A stretch of 64,000 nucleotides of DNA from Mycolicibacillus parakoreensis (GTDB taxonomy: Bacteria; Actinomycetota; Actinomycetes; Mycobacteriales; Mycobacteriaceae): the NCBI RefSeq assembly GCF_022370835.2, contig NZ_CP092365.1:3782001-3846000 (forward strand), given 5' to 3'. This document shows, piece by piece, positions 54,509 to 63,753 of the stretch. The translations under genes and the position numbers were made by a program. The notes under the pieces were generated by a model, which was not told the origin of the DNA, did not search any database, and saw nothing but the letters and a program-made list of their open reading frames with translations. Position 1 is the stretch's first letter, and each line of letters opens with the position of its first letter.

Positions 54509-56053
54509 TCACCGGTCCGGCGGCGCGACCGGGCCGTCGCCGCCCGGCGCCGGGGGCTGCGACCAGGTGGCCGGCACCATCGGGGCGCTCGCCCCCTCGT
54601 CGTCGACGGTGGCGCTGAGCCCCGCCGGCGGCCGGGTCGTCGCCTGCTCGACGGTGCCGGCGAAGCCGAGCGGACCGCCGCCGGCGCCGCCGCCCGCCGC
54701 GGCCGTCTCGGCGGTCTCGGCGGCCGGGGTGGCCGGGGCGGCCGGGGCGGTGTCCTCCAGCGTGGCGTACTCGTAGCCGTGGCCGCGCCGGGACCGGGTG
54801 CTGCGGCGCCGGCGCGCCCCGGTGCGCCCCAGGCGGGTGGCGGCGCGGGCGGCGGCGGCCGCGGCCGCCCCGGAGGCGGGCTGCTGGGCGCTTTGCCGAT
54901 GACGCAGGGTCGGGCCCGCCCCGAACCGGGGGCCGTCGGAGCGCACCAGGTAGCCGGCGAACTCGGCGCCGCCCGGCGGCGGGGTGGGCGCGCCGGGCGC
55001 GGGGGCGGGGGCGGAGACCGGCGCCGGGGCCGGGGCCGGCACCGGGGCCGCGGCGGCGGGCGGCGGGGCGGCGGCGACGGCCAGCGGCTGGTCGGCCGGT
55101 TGCGCGGCCGGAGCGGGCACGACGTCGTCGGCGGGCACCGCGGCCGGCGTCTCGGCCATCTGGGCCAGCCCGCCGAGCCCCAGCGCGATCGGGATCGCCG
55201 CCGAGGCGGCCGGGCCCAGCATCACCGCGTACAGCGGCGTGCCGAGCACCCCGAAGACCGCCGCGTAGGCGAAGACGTACAGCAGCGGCATCCAGGTGGT
55301 CAGCGCCTCCGCCGGGTTCGCGGCGAAATCGGTGATGATCTGCCCGATCGTGCCGACCGGGTTGAGGATCAGGTCCCGCAGCACCAGATACATGCTCTGG
55401 AAGTGCTCGGAGCCCGCCAGGGCGTCGGCGATGGGGTCGCGCCCGCCCCACGGCAGCTCGGTGTCCGCGGCGGCGGTGGCCGCCAGCGCGACCGCGTCGC
55501 CGCCGGCGGAGACCCCCGGGGCGAGCATCGGCTGCGCCGGGGTCAGGGGGCGCGTCGCGGCCAGCGCGGCCCCGGTCGCCCCCTGGTAGGTGGCCATGGT
55601 CATGGCGGCCTGCACCCACATGCGCACGTAGTCGGCCTCGGTGACCGCGATCGGCACGGTGTTGATGCCGAGGAAGTTGGTGGCCACCAGGGCGGTCAGC
55701 GTCGCCCGGTTGCCGGTCAGTTCGGCCATGGTCGGCATCGCGGCCAGCGCCGCCGAGTACGCCCCGGCGGCGGTCTCGACCTGCCCGGCCGCGCCGGCGG
55801 CCAGGGTGCCGGCCTGGGTCAGCCACGCCAGATACGGCTGGTGGGCCCCCTGGTAGCGCTCGGCGGCCTGCCCGTCCCAGGTGCCGCGCGCGGCGCCGAC
55901 CACCGCGGTCAGCTCCGCGGCGCCGGCGGTGTAGTCCGCGCTCAGCGCCCGCCAGGCGCCCGCGGCGGCCAGCAGCGCCCCCGGGCCCGGCCCGCTGCTG
56001 AGCAGGCTGGAGTGCACCTCGGGCGGGATGGCCATCCACACCGGGGCGGTCAC
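54509..56053 (-). CDS. PPE-family protein of the PPE4/PPE37 type
   Basis: A 514-residue PPE protein. The PPE domain (about 1-175) starts [30 protein letters not shown] (57-67, Trp59) matches the WxG hairpin; [14 protein letters not shown] and [12 protein letters not shown] follow, as in PPE4 of ESX-3 and PPE37. A hydrophobic central part ([25 protein letters not shown]) precedes a long Ala/Pro/Gly-rich tail with an RRRR-containing segment. The GTG overlaps a tiny upstream ORF by GTGA. No PE partner gene is adjacent, which is unusual because PPE proteins of this kind travel as PE-PPE dimers. An iron box overlaps the likely promoter. The related PPE4 and PPE37 are linked to siderophore or haem iron uptake. 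Confidence 0.92.
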   Translation of the reverse strand: MTAPVWMAIPPEVHSSLLSSGPGPGALLAAAGAWRALSADYTAGAAELTAVVGAARGTWDGQAAERYQGAHQPYLAWLTQAGTLAAGAAGQVETAAGAYSAALAAMPTMAELTGNRATLTALVATNFLGINTVPIAVTEADYVRMWVQAAMTMATYQGATGAALAATRPLTPAQPMLAPGVSAGGDAVALAATAAADTELPWGGRDPIADALAGSEHFQSMYLVLRDLILNPVGTIGQIITDFAANPAEALTTWMPLLYVFAYAAVFGVLGTPLYAVMLGPAASAAIPIALGLGGLAQMAETPAAVPADDVVPAPAAQPADQPLAVAAAPPPAAAAPVPAPAPAPVSAPAPAPGAPTPPPGGAEFAGYLVRSDGPRFGAGPTLRHRQSAQQPASGAAAAAAARAATRLGRTGARRRRSTRSRRGHGYEYATLEDTAPAAPATPAAETAETAAAGGGAGGGPLGFAGTVEQATTRPPAGLSATVDDEGASAPMVPATWSQPPAPGGDGPVAPPDR

Positions 56054-56106
56054 AGCGGGGCCCCCCATCGGGGCAGGCGGCGGTAGACGACGGCGACCAA
56101 ACTCAT
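56050..56106 (-). CDS. Tiny upstream ORF (18 aa) coupled to the PPE gene
   Basis: A frame [18 protein letters not shown] ends in TGA overlapping the PPE GTG by GTGA. The spacing is typical of translational coupling, so it may be a leader peptide or a short protein. The start context is weak. It has no similarity to a PE domain. Its reality is uncertain. Confidence 0.4.
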   Translation of the reverse strand: MSLVAVVYRRLPRWGAPL

Positions 56107-56179
56107 GGCGGTACCCCGCCCGGATCGTCGACGCCGACGCCCCGGGCTTCCCTTCCTGATGACGATGACCTGCGGAAAC

Positions 56180-56198
56180 TTTGGTTAGCGTAACCTAA
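56180..56198 (-). promoter_or_regulatory. Strong IdeR iron box over the PPE promoter
   Basis: TTTGGTTAGCGTAACCTAA matches 17 of 19 positions of the IdeR consensus TTAGGTTAG(G/C)CTAACCTAA. On the minus strand it covers a TAGGTT -10 (56192-56197), placed 17 bases from a TTGTCA -35 (56215-56220). Iron-loaded IdeR would block this promoter. It lies 27 bases past the eccA stop and about 127 bases before the PPE start. Confidence 0.8.
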
Positions 56199-56224
56199 CC
56201 CAAAGACGGGATGTTGACAAGTTG

Positions 56225-58054
56225 TCAGCCGTCGATCGGGACGTGTTTTTCCGCACACGCCTCGTCGACCGCGGCGGTCACGTCCTCGGCGAGCAGGGTC
56301 TGCAGGTCGGTCACGGTCACCGAGCCGTGCTCGGCGCGGTGCTGGGCGGCGACCCGGCAGTCGCGGCGCCGCTCGGCGCGCTCGACGACGTTGCGGGCGA
56401 ACCGCCCGTTGTGCATCAGGTCGATGCCGTGGGTGCCGTTTGGGCCGCGGTGGGCCCCGAGGCGCCGGCAGCGCTCCAGCAGGGCGCGGCGCGCGTCGGG
56501 TCCCAGCACGGTGGCGCGCGGGCCGCCGTAGCGGGCGGCGATCTCCACCAGCTCCTCGGGGGTGTAGGAGGCGAACCGCAGGGTGCGGTTGAACCGGCCC
56601 GCCAGCCCCGGGTTGACGGTGAGGAACGCCTCGACCTGCTCCTGGTAGCCGGCGCCGATGAAGCAGAAGTCGAACCGGTGCACCTCCAGGGCGATCAGCA
56701 ACTGGTTGACCGCCTCCATCCCGATCATGTCGGGGCGCCCGTCCTGGTGGCGCTCCACCAGCGAGTAGAACTCGTCCATGAACAGGATCCGCCCCAGCGA
56801 CCGGGTGATCAGCTCGTTGGTCCTCGGCCCCGAGGCGCCGATGTGCTCGCCGCAGAAATCGGCGCGTTTGACCTCGATGATCTCCGGGTGGGCGACGATG
56901 CCCAGCCCGGCGTAGATCTTGCCCAGGGCCGCGGCGGTGGTGGTCTTTCCGGTTCCGGGCGGGCCGACCAGCAGCATGTGGTTGGTCTGGTTGGCCACCG
57001 GCAGCCCGGCCGCCAGCCGCAGGGCCCGCACCTCGATCTGGTCCTCCAGTTCGGCGACCGCGGTTTTCACCTCGGCCAGGCCCACCTGGTCGGCGAGCAG
57101 CGCGCGGCCCTCGGCCAGCAGTTCGGTGCGCCGCGCCGCGTCGTGCTCGGCGTGCCGTTGCTGTGCGGTCTGCTCGGTGGCCGCATCCCACTTGTCGGTG
57201 CGGCTGTTGACGGTCGCCTCATCAGTGACCGCCAGCTGCAGGGCGGGGTCGGCCAGGGCCTGTTTCGCCGGCTCGATCGGCGCGCCGTTGAGCGTGGCCC
57301 GCGACAGCCACACCTGGGCCTGGTCCTCCTGCCCCAGCTGCCGATGCGCCATGCCGCGCACATAGGCCAGATCGGCGGCGATCAACGGGAACTCGTTCGG
57401 GTCCAGCACCGCGGTCACCGCGGCGCCGTCGGCCGCGCACAGCCCGGTCAGCGCCACCCGCGCCGCCCAGTCCAACGCCACCCGGGGTTGGTCGAGGTGG
57501 GCGGCCGCGTGGGCGGCCAACGTGGCGGTCGCCGCGGTCACCGCCGTCATGATGATCGCTTGGGCCGGCAGCACCGTCGCGGCGGTCGCGATCACCTCCG
57601 GCCAGCGTTGCGCGGCGAACATCAGATACGCCCGGATGTGCTGGCACCAGTGATGGTTCTCCCAGTTGTCCAGCACCGCCGGGTCGGTGAGGATCTGTTC
57701 GGCCTGCGCATAACGGCCCGCCTCGATGAGCGCACTGGCCAGCGCCAGCCGCGCGTGCGACGCGTCGGTGACCGAGATCGCCAGGTAGGGGCCGGCTTTG
57801 ACCGGCACGGCCAAGGTGGCCCCCAGCCGGGTGGTCTCCCGGTGCAGCCGGTCGGCGCATCCGACGAGGCGCTGCAGCGTCGCCAGCGTCGTGTCCCCGG
57901 CGGCGATGCGGCCCAGCCACGCGTCGGCCATCGCCGGATCGGCCTCGGCGGCCGCCCGGAAGCCGGTTCCGGCGCCGGCCGCGTCGTGGGCCAGCTGGTG
58001 CATCGCCTCATCGAAGTAGCGGCGGGCGGTCAGCGTGCCCGAGCCGGTGGCCAT
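56225..58054 (-). CDS. eccA2: ESX-2-type AAA+ ATPase EccA
   Basis: A 609-residue cytosolic EccA (EccA2 is about 619 aa). The N-terminal TPR-like helical half (1-300) binds substrates; the C-terminal AAA+ domain has Walker A GPPGTGKT (364-371), Walker B ILFMDEF (Asp427/Glu428) and an arginine-finger region AGRFNRTLRF. It releases EspG from PE-PPE substrates in type VII secretion. It follows eccE after 3 bases and is the last ESX gene here. Confidence 0.94.
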   Translation of the reverse strand: MATGSGTLTARRYFDEAMHQLAHDAAGAGTGFRAAAEADPAMADAWLGRIAAGDTTLATLQRLVGCADRLHRETTRLGATLAVPVKAGPYLAISVTDASHARLALASALIEAGRYAQAEQILTDPAVLDNWENHHWCQHIRAYLMFAAQRWPEVIATAATVLPAQAIIMTAVTAATATLAAHAAAHLDQPRVALDWAARVALTGLCAADGAAVTAVLDPNEFPLIAADLAYVRGMAHRQLGQEDQAQVWLSRATLNGAPIEPAKQALADPALQLAVTDEATVNSRTDKWDAATEQTAQQRHAEHDAARRTELLAEGRALLADQVGLAEVKTAVAELEDQIEVRALRLAAGLPVANQTNHMLLVGPPGTGKTTTAAALGKIYAGLGIVAHPEIIEVKRADFCGEHIGASGPRTNELITRSLGRILFMDEFYSLVERHQDGRPDMIGMEAVNQLLIALEVHRFDFCFIGAGYQEQVEAFLTVNPGLAGRFNRTLRFASYTPEELVEIAARYGGPRATVLGPDARRALLERCRRLGAHRGPNGTHGIDLMHNGRFARNVVERAERRRDCRVAAQHRAEHGSVTVTDLQTLLAEDVTAAVDEACAEKHVPIDG

Positions 58055-58057
58055 CGC

Positions 58058-59575
58058 CTATCCGCCCGGCCCGGTCGTCGCCGGGACCCGGGGCGCCGGG
58101 CCCAGATAGCGGTTCTCGGCACGGAACAAGTCGACGTGCACCGACCGGTGCCAGTCGGCGGTGGCGACGGTGACGGTGTCGGGCCCGGTCTGGGTGATCA
58201 CCACGGTGCCCGGCCCGACCGGCGCCGGGGCGCTGGCGGCGACCACGATGACCGTGTCGGGGCGCGGGGCCGGGGTGACGGTGCCGTCGACGACCCCGAC
58301 GGTGGTCCCCGGTGGACCGGTGGGCCCGCAGGCGAGCGCGATCAGCGGCATCCGCAGGCTCGACCACCGCGCGGTATCGGTGCTGTGACAGGTGATCCGG
58401 GCCCCGGTCGCGGCCAGCCGGATGAGGATCCGTTTGGTCAGCGCGTCGTCGGCGATCAGATACACCCGGCTGCGCAGCGTCGGGTCGTCGAGCGGGACCA
58501 GCAGTCGCCGGCCGGTGTCGAGTCGGCCCAGCAACACCCCCGAGGGGCCGATCGGCAGCCTCACCGGCGCGTCCAGCCGGGCGCGCGGCGTGCGGTCGCG
58601 CAGCGGCCCCGGGCCGCAGCGGTGGGCCGCGACGGCGCGCGCCTGACGGCCGGGCAGGCTCACAAGCCGCACACTCGGCGGCGCCACCGGCCGCGCCGCG
58701 GTGGCGACGGTGACGGTGGCGGCCACGGTGCGGTCGTCGAACACCGTGATGTCCTGCACGATGTGCTCGACGCGCCAGGTCCAGGCCGCTTCGAGGGCGG
58801 CGGTGGTGATGTCGGCGGGCCGGTAGCGGTAGGTCGCCAGCCATCCGGTGTCGGCCCGCAGCGCCCGCCAGCCCCGCCGCCGCGGGGCCAGCGCCCCGTC
58901 GGTGAGCCGGGCGTCGAGCGCGGCGATGTCGCCGGCGCCGGCCACCGCCGCCCGTATCCCGGTGTGGCGCAGCGCCGCGGCGATGCGTTGGGCGCTGGCG
59001 ACCGCCGCCGATCCCACCGTGGTGCGCCAGCGCAGCGCGTCGACGTTGGCGTCCGCGGCGATCCGGATGATCAGCCACATCGCCCGCCGCCCCGCGTACG
59101 GGGGTGTGCCGATCAGGGTGTCGTAGACGGCCGGATAGCTTCCGGTGGTGGCCCGCCGCGACCCGGTGCGCACCACGCTGATCGACTCGACGGCCAACCC
59201 CAGCGGTTGGCGCAGCAGTGCGGCCAGCGTGGCGAGGTCGAGCACGTCGGCGGTGCGCGCCGAGGTCGCTCCGGTCAACAGCGTCGGGCTGTGGGCCCTG
59301 CCGAACACCCGCACGGCGACCGCGGCGACACCGCGGTGGTAGCGCACCCCGCCGCGGTGCCGGTCGTTGGTGGCGGTGACCGCCTCCGGCCACCGGATCG
59401 TCCGGTGCCGGCCCAGCCACAGCCCCGCCCACGCCCACAGCGGCCGGCCCCAGAACGGCACCACCGCGGCGAGCATCCCCGCCCCGAGCCCGACGGCCGC
59501 GCCGGGCGCCGCGCCGGCGGCCGCCCCGAGCAGTCCGGCCACCGCCACGGCGGTGAGCACCGCGAGCCGTCTCAT
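58058..59575 (-). CDS. eccE2: ESX type VII secretion membrane protein EccE
   Basis: A 505-residue EccE (EccE2 about 537 aa). Two N-terminal membrane segments (LAVLTAVAVAGLLGAAAGAAP, GAAVGLGAGMLAAVVPFWGRPLW) are followed by a large cytoplasmic/peripheral domain with RYHRGVAAVAVRVFG and LAALLRQPLGLAVESISVV. It is a peripheral component of the EccB-EccC-EccD-EccE membrane complex. ATG overlaps the mycP stop. Confidence 0.9.
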   Translation of the reverse strand: MRRLAVLTAVAVAGLLGAAAGAAPGAAVGLGAGMLAAVVPFWGRPLWAWAGLWLGRHRTIRWPEAVTATNDRHRGGVRYHRGVAAVAVRVFGRAHSPTLLTGATSARTADVLDLATLAALLRQPLGLAVESISVVRTGSRRATTGSYPAVYDTLIGTPPYAGRRAMWLIIRIAADANVDALRWRTTVGSAAVASAQRIAAALRHTGIRAAVAGAGDIAALDARLTDGALAPRRRGWRALRADTGWLATYRYRPADITTAALEAAWTWRVEHIVQDITVFDDRTVAATVTVATAARPVAPPSVRLVSLPGRQARAVAAHRCGPGPLRDRTPRARLDAPVRLPIGPSGVLLGRLDTGRRLLVPLDDPTLRSRVYLIADDALTKRILIRLAATGARITCHSTDTARWSSLRMPLIALACGPTGPPGTTVGVVDGTVTPAPRPDTVIVVAASAPAPVGPGTVVITQTGPDTVTVATADWHRSVHVDLFRAENRYLGPAPRVPATTGPGG

Positions 59576-61209
59576 CGCCGCCGTCCCCGTCGGCGCCGCG
59601 CCGCGCGGGTGTGCGACAGCAGCGCCAGCAGCCACCCGGTGGCCAGCACCGCCGCGGCCAGACCCACCGCCGCCGCGCGGGCCCGGTGATCGGCCGGGGC
59701 GGGCGAGGGGCGCGGGCTCACAAGCCGGGTGTGCGCGGCCGGGGCCTGCGCCGGCCCGGCGGGCACGTCGAAGGTCAACGCCGCCACCGGGTCGACGACC
59801 CCGCTGCCGACCCGGTTGTCCACGCCGCGGGCCGGGTGGTGCGCGGTCGCCACGATCCGGGTGATCACCTGGTGGGCGGTGAGCGCCGGGAACCGGGCCC
59901 GCACCAGTGCGGCCACCCCGCTGACGTAGGCGGCGGAGAAGCTGCTGCCCCAGAACGGTTGGGTCGCCTCCCCGGGCCGCACCGGCGGATAGGCGTTGAC
60001 CGGTCCGCCGGTCTGCGGGGACAACCCCATCACCGCGACGCCGGGGGCGGCGACCCCCACCCACGGCCCGGCCAGGCTGCGGGTCAGCGGGGCGCCGGTG
60101 GTGTCCACCGCGGCGACCGACAGCACGTAGTCGGTGAACCAGGACGGCGAGGAGACGGTCTTCACCTCGCGCCAGTCGCGCGGATCGTCGGGGGACAACG
60201 GGTCGAACAGCGGGTTCTGCGCACAGTCGTCGTCGCCGTCGTTGCCGGCCGCGGCGACGATCACCGCGTCTTTGACCGTGGCCGCATACCAGGCGGCCGC
60301 GCCGAGCGCGCCCTGGTCCAGCGGGTCGACCGCCGGGGTGCAGGAGGTGACGCTGATGTTGATGACCTTGGCGCCGAGGTCGGCGGCGTGCACGATGGCC
60401 CGCGCCAACGTGGCGACCGTGCCGGCCTTGCGGCGGGCGGCGTCGTCGCCGGGCAGCGGATGGTCGGGTTCGTAGGCGCGGGAGGACTGCCGGATCGCGA
60501 TGATCACCGCGTGCGGGGCCACCCCCGCCACCCCGTCGGGGGACTCCGGCGGCGGGGCGGGCACCTCCGGGTCGTCGGGGGTGTCGGCGCCGAGCGCTCC
60601 GGGGCCGGCGGCGGGCCGGTCGGCGGGCGGGGCAGGCGGCGCCTCGGTCACCGTCACCGTCGGCGGGGGCGGCGGCGGCGCCGGCGGGCCGAGCGGCGGG
60701 GGCGCGCCGGTCACCACCGGGGCGGCGGGCGGGGCGGGGAAGGCCGCCACCGGCGGGCGGGGACGCGGGCCGGGGCCGGGCCGCGGGGCGGCGGCGATGA
60801 CCGCGGCGACGACCGTGCCGTGCGCGTCGCAGTCGGTGAGCCCGTCGCCGCCCATGATGTAGTCGCCGCCGGGGACCACCGGCAGCCGCGCGGTGGGGGT
60901 GACCCCGGTGTCGATCACCGCGACCGGAACCCCGGTGCCGGTGGAGTAGGTCCAGGCGCGGGCGAGGTCGAGCATGGCGAACCCGGGGGCGGTGAGGGTG
61001 ACGTCCGGGTCGGCGACGGTGATGGTGCGTGCACACAGATTGGCCTGCCGCATCGGTTGATCGGGCCCCGGCGGGCCGTCCACCGGCACCCGGCCCGGGT
61101 CGATGTGCGGCGGCGGCACCGCCGCCGCGCCGGGTGCGGCACCGGCCGCCACCACCGCGGCCACGACCAGGCCGGTCAGCGGCCGGGTGGGCGGGTGGCG
61201 GGGGCTCAT
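59572..61209 (-). CDS. mycP2: Mycosin protease MycP
   Basis: A 545-residue subtilisin-like mycosin. Sec signal (residues 1-30), catalytic Asp100 (AVIDTGVT), His130 (DAHGTVVAA), oxyanion Asn323 (AAAGND) and Ser423 (GSSFSAAYVSG), and a C-terminal membrane helix (AAVGLAAAVLATGWLLALL). A Pro-rich insert of about 85 residues (141-225) follows the His strand. Mycosins are needed for ESX complex stability. Start overlaps the eccD stop by ATGA. Confidence 0.95.
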   Translation of the reverse strand: MSPRHPPTRPLTGLVVAAVVAAGAAPGAAAVPPPHIDPGRVPVDGPPGPDQPMRQANLCARTITVADPDVTLTAPGFAMLDLARAWTYSTGTGVPVAVIDTGVTPTARLPVVPGGDYIMGGDGLTDCDAHGTVVAAVIAAAPRPGPGPRPRPPVAAFPAPPAAPVVTGAPPPLGPPAPPPPPPTVTVTEAPPAPPADRPAAGPGALGADTPDDPEVPAPPPESPDGVAGVAPHAVIIAIRQSSRAYEPDHPLPGDDAARRKAGTVATLARAIVHAADLGAKVINISVTSCTPAVDPLDQGALGAAAWYAATVKDAVIVAAAGNDGDDDCAQNPLFDPLSPDDPRDWREVKTVSSPSWFTDYVLSVAAVDTTGAPLTRSLAGPWVGVAAPGVAVMGLSPQTGGPVNAYPPVRPGEATQPFWGSSFSAAYVSGVAALVRARFPALTAHQVITRIVATAHHPARGVDNRVGSGVVDPVAALTFDVPAGPAQAPAAHTRLVSPRPSPAPADHRARAAAVGLAAAVLATGWLLALLSHTRAARRRRGRRR

Positions 61210-62693
61210 CGCATCCGCACCCACGAGAACAGCCCGCAGAGTCCCGCGGCCAGCGGCAGCGCCGCCACGATCGCCGCCAACTCGATCCATTCGACCGTCA
61301 TGCGCACCAGCGGGGTGAACCGGGCGCTGGGCACCACCAGCGCCGCCAGCAGCACCCCGGCGGCGACGGCGGCGAGCACCGCCGCGGCGAGCGCCAGCGT
61401 GGTGATGCTCTGCGGGGGCCGGGTGAAGACATAGCGCGCCACGGTCACGCAGACCGCACCACCGGCGCCGCACAGCAGCGCCGCGGCCTGCGCTCTGGCG
61501 GTGAACGCGCGGCTGCGGCCGCAGAAGATCAGCACGAACAGCCCCACCAGCCAGCCGGTGGCCGGCCCGCGGTCCGGTTCGACGGTGACCCACGCCGCGA
61601 CCGGGAACACCGCGGCGGCCCCGACGCAGACTCCGGTGAGCACGTCGTGGGCGCGCGTCGCCGCGGCCACCAGCCGCGCCCCGCTCGGGGTGGTGTCGGC
61701 GTCCGGGTCGCGGGTCGCGTCGGCGTCCGGGTCGGCCGGCACCGGGCTGACCGCGTCGGGGGGCAGCCCGTCGGTGCGCCAGAACAGGTCCCGCCCGGTG
61801 ACCGATCCGAAGTGGGGGGGACGGATGCGGGCCACCCACAGCGCGATCGTCGGGGCGGCGGTCAACACCAGCAGCAACGCGACCAGCACACCGGCGCCCA
61901 GCCACGCCGCCGGCACCGGCCGCCACATCCGCGGCGCCGCCGCCGCCGCGCCCAGCGCGCACACGGTCACCACCGCCGCGGCGGCCGGCAGGTCACGCCC
62001 GGCGATCACGGCCAGCGCGGCGGTGAGCACCGCCGCGGCGAGCGCCCCGATCACCAGGTGGGCGGCGCCCGGCTCGCCGGGGGCCGCCAGCGCCGCCGAC
62101 GTCGCCAGCACCCCGGTGGCCACCCATCCGAAACCGGCGATGAGGTCGCGGCGGCGCGGCCACCACCGCAGCGTCACGCCGAGCGCCCCGGCGGTGGCCG
62201 CGCCCGCCGCCGCCGTCAGCAGCGCCGGTGCCGGCGAATCCACCGCCAGGCGGGCGCGCACCGCCGCGGCGGCCAGCGTCGCCGCGCACAGCGCCAGCAT
62301 GCCCACCGCCAGGTGGGCGGCGGTGACGGCGTCCAGCGGGGCGAACAGCCGGGTGCCGGTGCGCGCCAACCCCGTCGACAACGACTCGTACTGCGGTGCG
62401 AACGGTTCACCGGCCTCGGCGGGCACCAGCACGAGGCTGGCGCCGTCCTCGACGCCCGACTGGTCGAGGGTTTTGCCCAACTCGAGGCGGACCCCGTTGA
62501 CCCGCTGCAGCTCGTAGCCGGTGTCGGTCGCCAGCCCCGGCTGGCCGCGGCCGCGCAGTTCGTCGTTGAACAGTTCGACGACGTCGTCGATGAACGCCTC
62601 CACCGGCACCGCGGCGGGCAGCACCTGCGCCACCAGGTGGTGATCGAAGATGACGGCCACGGCGCACCGCGCCGGGACGGTGGCGGCAGCCAT
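61206..62693 (-). CDS. eccD2: ESX type VII secretion pore protein EccD
   Basis: A 495-residue EccD (EccD2 about 509 aa): N-terminal ubiquitin-like domain (about 1-95; CAVAVIFDHHLVAQVLPAAV, YELQRVNGVRLELGKTLDQSGVEDGASLVLVP) and eleven or so membrane helices. A linker with Asp-rich repeats (DPDADATRDPDADTTP) sits in a cytosolic loop between helices. EccD lines the inner-membrane channel of the ESX complex. Overlaps the MinD-like gene by TGATG. Confidence 0.93.
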   Translation of the reverse strand: MAAATVPARCAVAVIFDHHLVAQVLPAAVPVEAFIDDVVELFNDELRGRGQPGLATDTGYELQRVNGVRLELGKTLDQSGVEDGASLVLVPAEAGEPFAPQYESLSTGLARTGTRLFAPLDAVTAAHLAVGMLALCAATLAAAAVRARLAVDSPAPALLTAAAGAATAGALGVTLRWWPRRRDLIAGFGWVATGVLATSAALAAPGEPGAAHLVIGALAAAVLTAALAVIAGRDLPAAAAVVTVCALGAAAAAPRMWRPVPAAWLGAGVLVALLLVLTAAPTIALWVARIRPPHFGSVTGRDLFWRTDGLPPDAVSPVPADPDADATRDPDADTTPSGARLVAAATRAHDVLTGVCVGAAAVFPVAAWVTVEPDRGPATGWLVGLFVLIFCGRSRAFTARAQAAALLCGAGGAVCVTVARYVFTRPPQSITTLALAAAVLAAVAAGVLLAALVVPSARFTPLVRMTVEWIELAAIVAALPLAAGLCGLFSWVRMR

Positions 62694-63694
62694 CAGGGCA
62701 GCCGGTCGGCCTCGGGGACGTACTTGTCGGCGATGCCGGCGGCGATCTCGAACAGCCGAAGCCGCGTCGCGGGGCGCAGCTGGTGCTCGATGTCGATGAT
62801 CCCGCCGGTCGCCAGGTGCGGGTCGTAGGCGAGGAACTCCACGCCCGCGCCCCAGCGGGTGAACCGCTCGGCCAGGTAGCGGCGCGCCGCGGGGTCGCCG
62901 CCGCCGCGGCTGTCGTTGAGCACCACGGTGCTTGCGGCCACCAGCTCGTGGTGGCCGTGGGCGCGCAGCAGCTCCATCGTGCGGGCCACCGGCGCCGAGG
63001 TGTCCACGGTCAGCCCCGACACCAGCACCAGGGTGTCCAGGGAGCCGAGCACCGCCGCCATCACCGGATGCTCGAAGTCGTCGGCGGTGTCGACGACCAG
63101 GATCGTGTGGGTGCGGCGCAACCGGGCGAGCGCTCCCTGATACATCGCCGAATCCAGCGGGCGGGCCCGGTCGGAGGCCTGGTCGCCGGCGAGCACGTCG
63201 AGACCGAGCGCGTTCTGCCCGAGGTGTTCGCGGATGTCGGCGTAGCCGTACACCTCGGTGTCGGCGAGCACCGCGGCGTAGTCGCCCGGGGGGTGCTCGT
63301 CGATGCGCCCGGCCAGGGTGCCGAACCCGGGCACCGCGTCGAGGGCGACCACGTTCTCCGGGCGGCACTGCCGGAACACCCCGGCCAGAGCGGCGGTGAG
63401 GGTGGTTTTGCCCACCCCGCCCTTGCCGGAGACCACCCCGATCACGAACTGTTTGCGGATGTGGCGACGGATGCGGGTGCGCAGTTCGCGGTAGTGGCGT
63501 TCGCGGCGTGATTCACCGGGGTTGAGCCGATGACACGACATGCCGTAGCAGAGGCGGCGCCAGCCGCCGCTGGGCGGGATCTTGCGGGGCGCCACCAGGT
63601 CCGCGATCCGCAGCGGGCCGACGGCCGTCTCCGGCGGCGGACCCGCCGCGCCGGACACCGAGCTCAACGCGACCTTGCGTGCTGTGGTCATCAC
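62693..63694 (-). CDS. MinD/ParA-like ATPase of ESX-2 (Rv3888c/EspI-like)
   Basis: A 333-residue P-loop protein. The deviant Walker A KGGVGKTT (91-98) and Walker B-type ILVVDTADDFEHP place it in the ParA/MinD family; a basic N-terminal part (RRERHYRELRTRIRRHIRKQ) precedes it. The order espG-MinD-eccD is that of ESX-2 (Rv3889c-Rv3887c). EspI, its ESX-1 relative, down-regulates secretion when ATP is low. AGGAG lies 6-9 bases before the tandem GTG (63694) and ATG (63691). Confidence 0.9.
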   Translation of the reverse strand: MMTTARKVALSSVSGAAGPPPETAVGPLRIADLVAPRKIPPSGGWRRLCYGMSCHRLNPGESRRERHYRELRTRIRRHIRKQFVIGVVSGKGGVGKTTLTAALAGVFRQCRPENVVALDAVPGFGTLAGRIDEHPPGDYAAVLADTEVYGYADIREHLGQNALGLDVLAGDQASDRARPLDSAMYQGALARLRRTHTILVVDTADDFEHPVMAAVLGSLDTLVLVSGLTVDTSAPVARTMELLRAHGHHELVAASTVVLNDSRGGGDPAARRYLAERFTRWGAGVEFLAYDPHLATGGIIDIEHQLRPATRLRLFEIAAGIADKYVPEADRLP

Positions 63695-63753
63695 CGGCTG
63701 CTCCTGTTCGTTGTCGAAGTCGCGGGGTGGTCGGTCCCCCGGGTGTGACCGGA

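Noticed and set aside
54206..56086. 626-codon plus-strand frame opposite the PPE gene
   Set aside because: Arg/Gly-rich shadow without start signals; the PPE protein on the minus strand explains the region.
56050..56179. Hidden PE gene before the PPE gene
   Set aside because: The 125-base gap is too short for a PE domain of about 100 residues, and the only frame encodes 18 residues without PE motifs.
56222..59689. 1155-codon open frame on the plus strand opposite eccA/eccE
   Set aside because: Antisense shadow typical of very high GC DNA; composition is Arg/Gly/His/Gln-rich with no domain, while the minus strand encodes clear EccA and EccE.
58058..61036. Extending the eccE frame to 992 codons
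   Set aside because: The upstream part lies out of frame over mycP and is low-complexity His/Arg-rich. The ATG at 59575 overlaps the mycP stop as expected.
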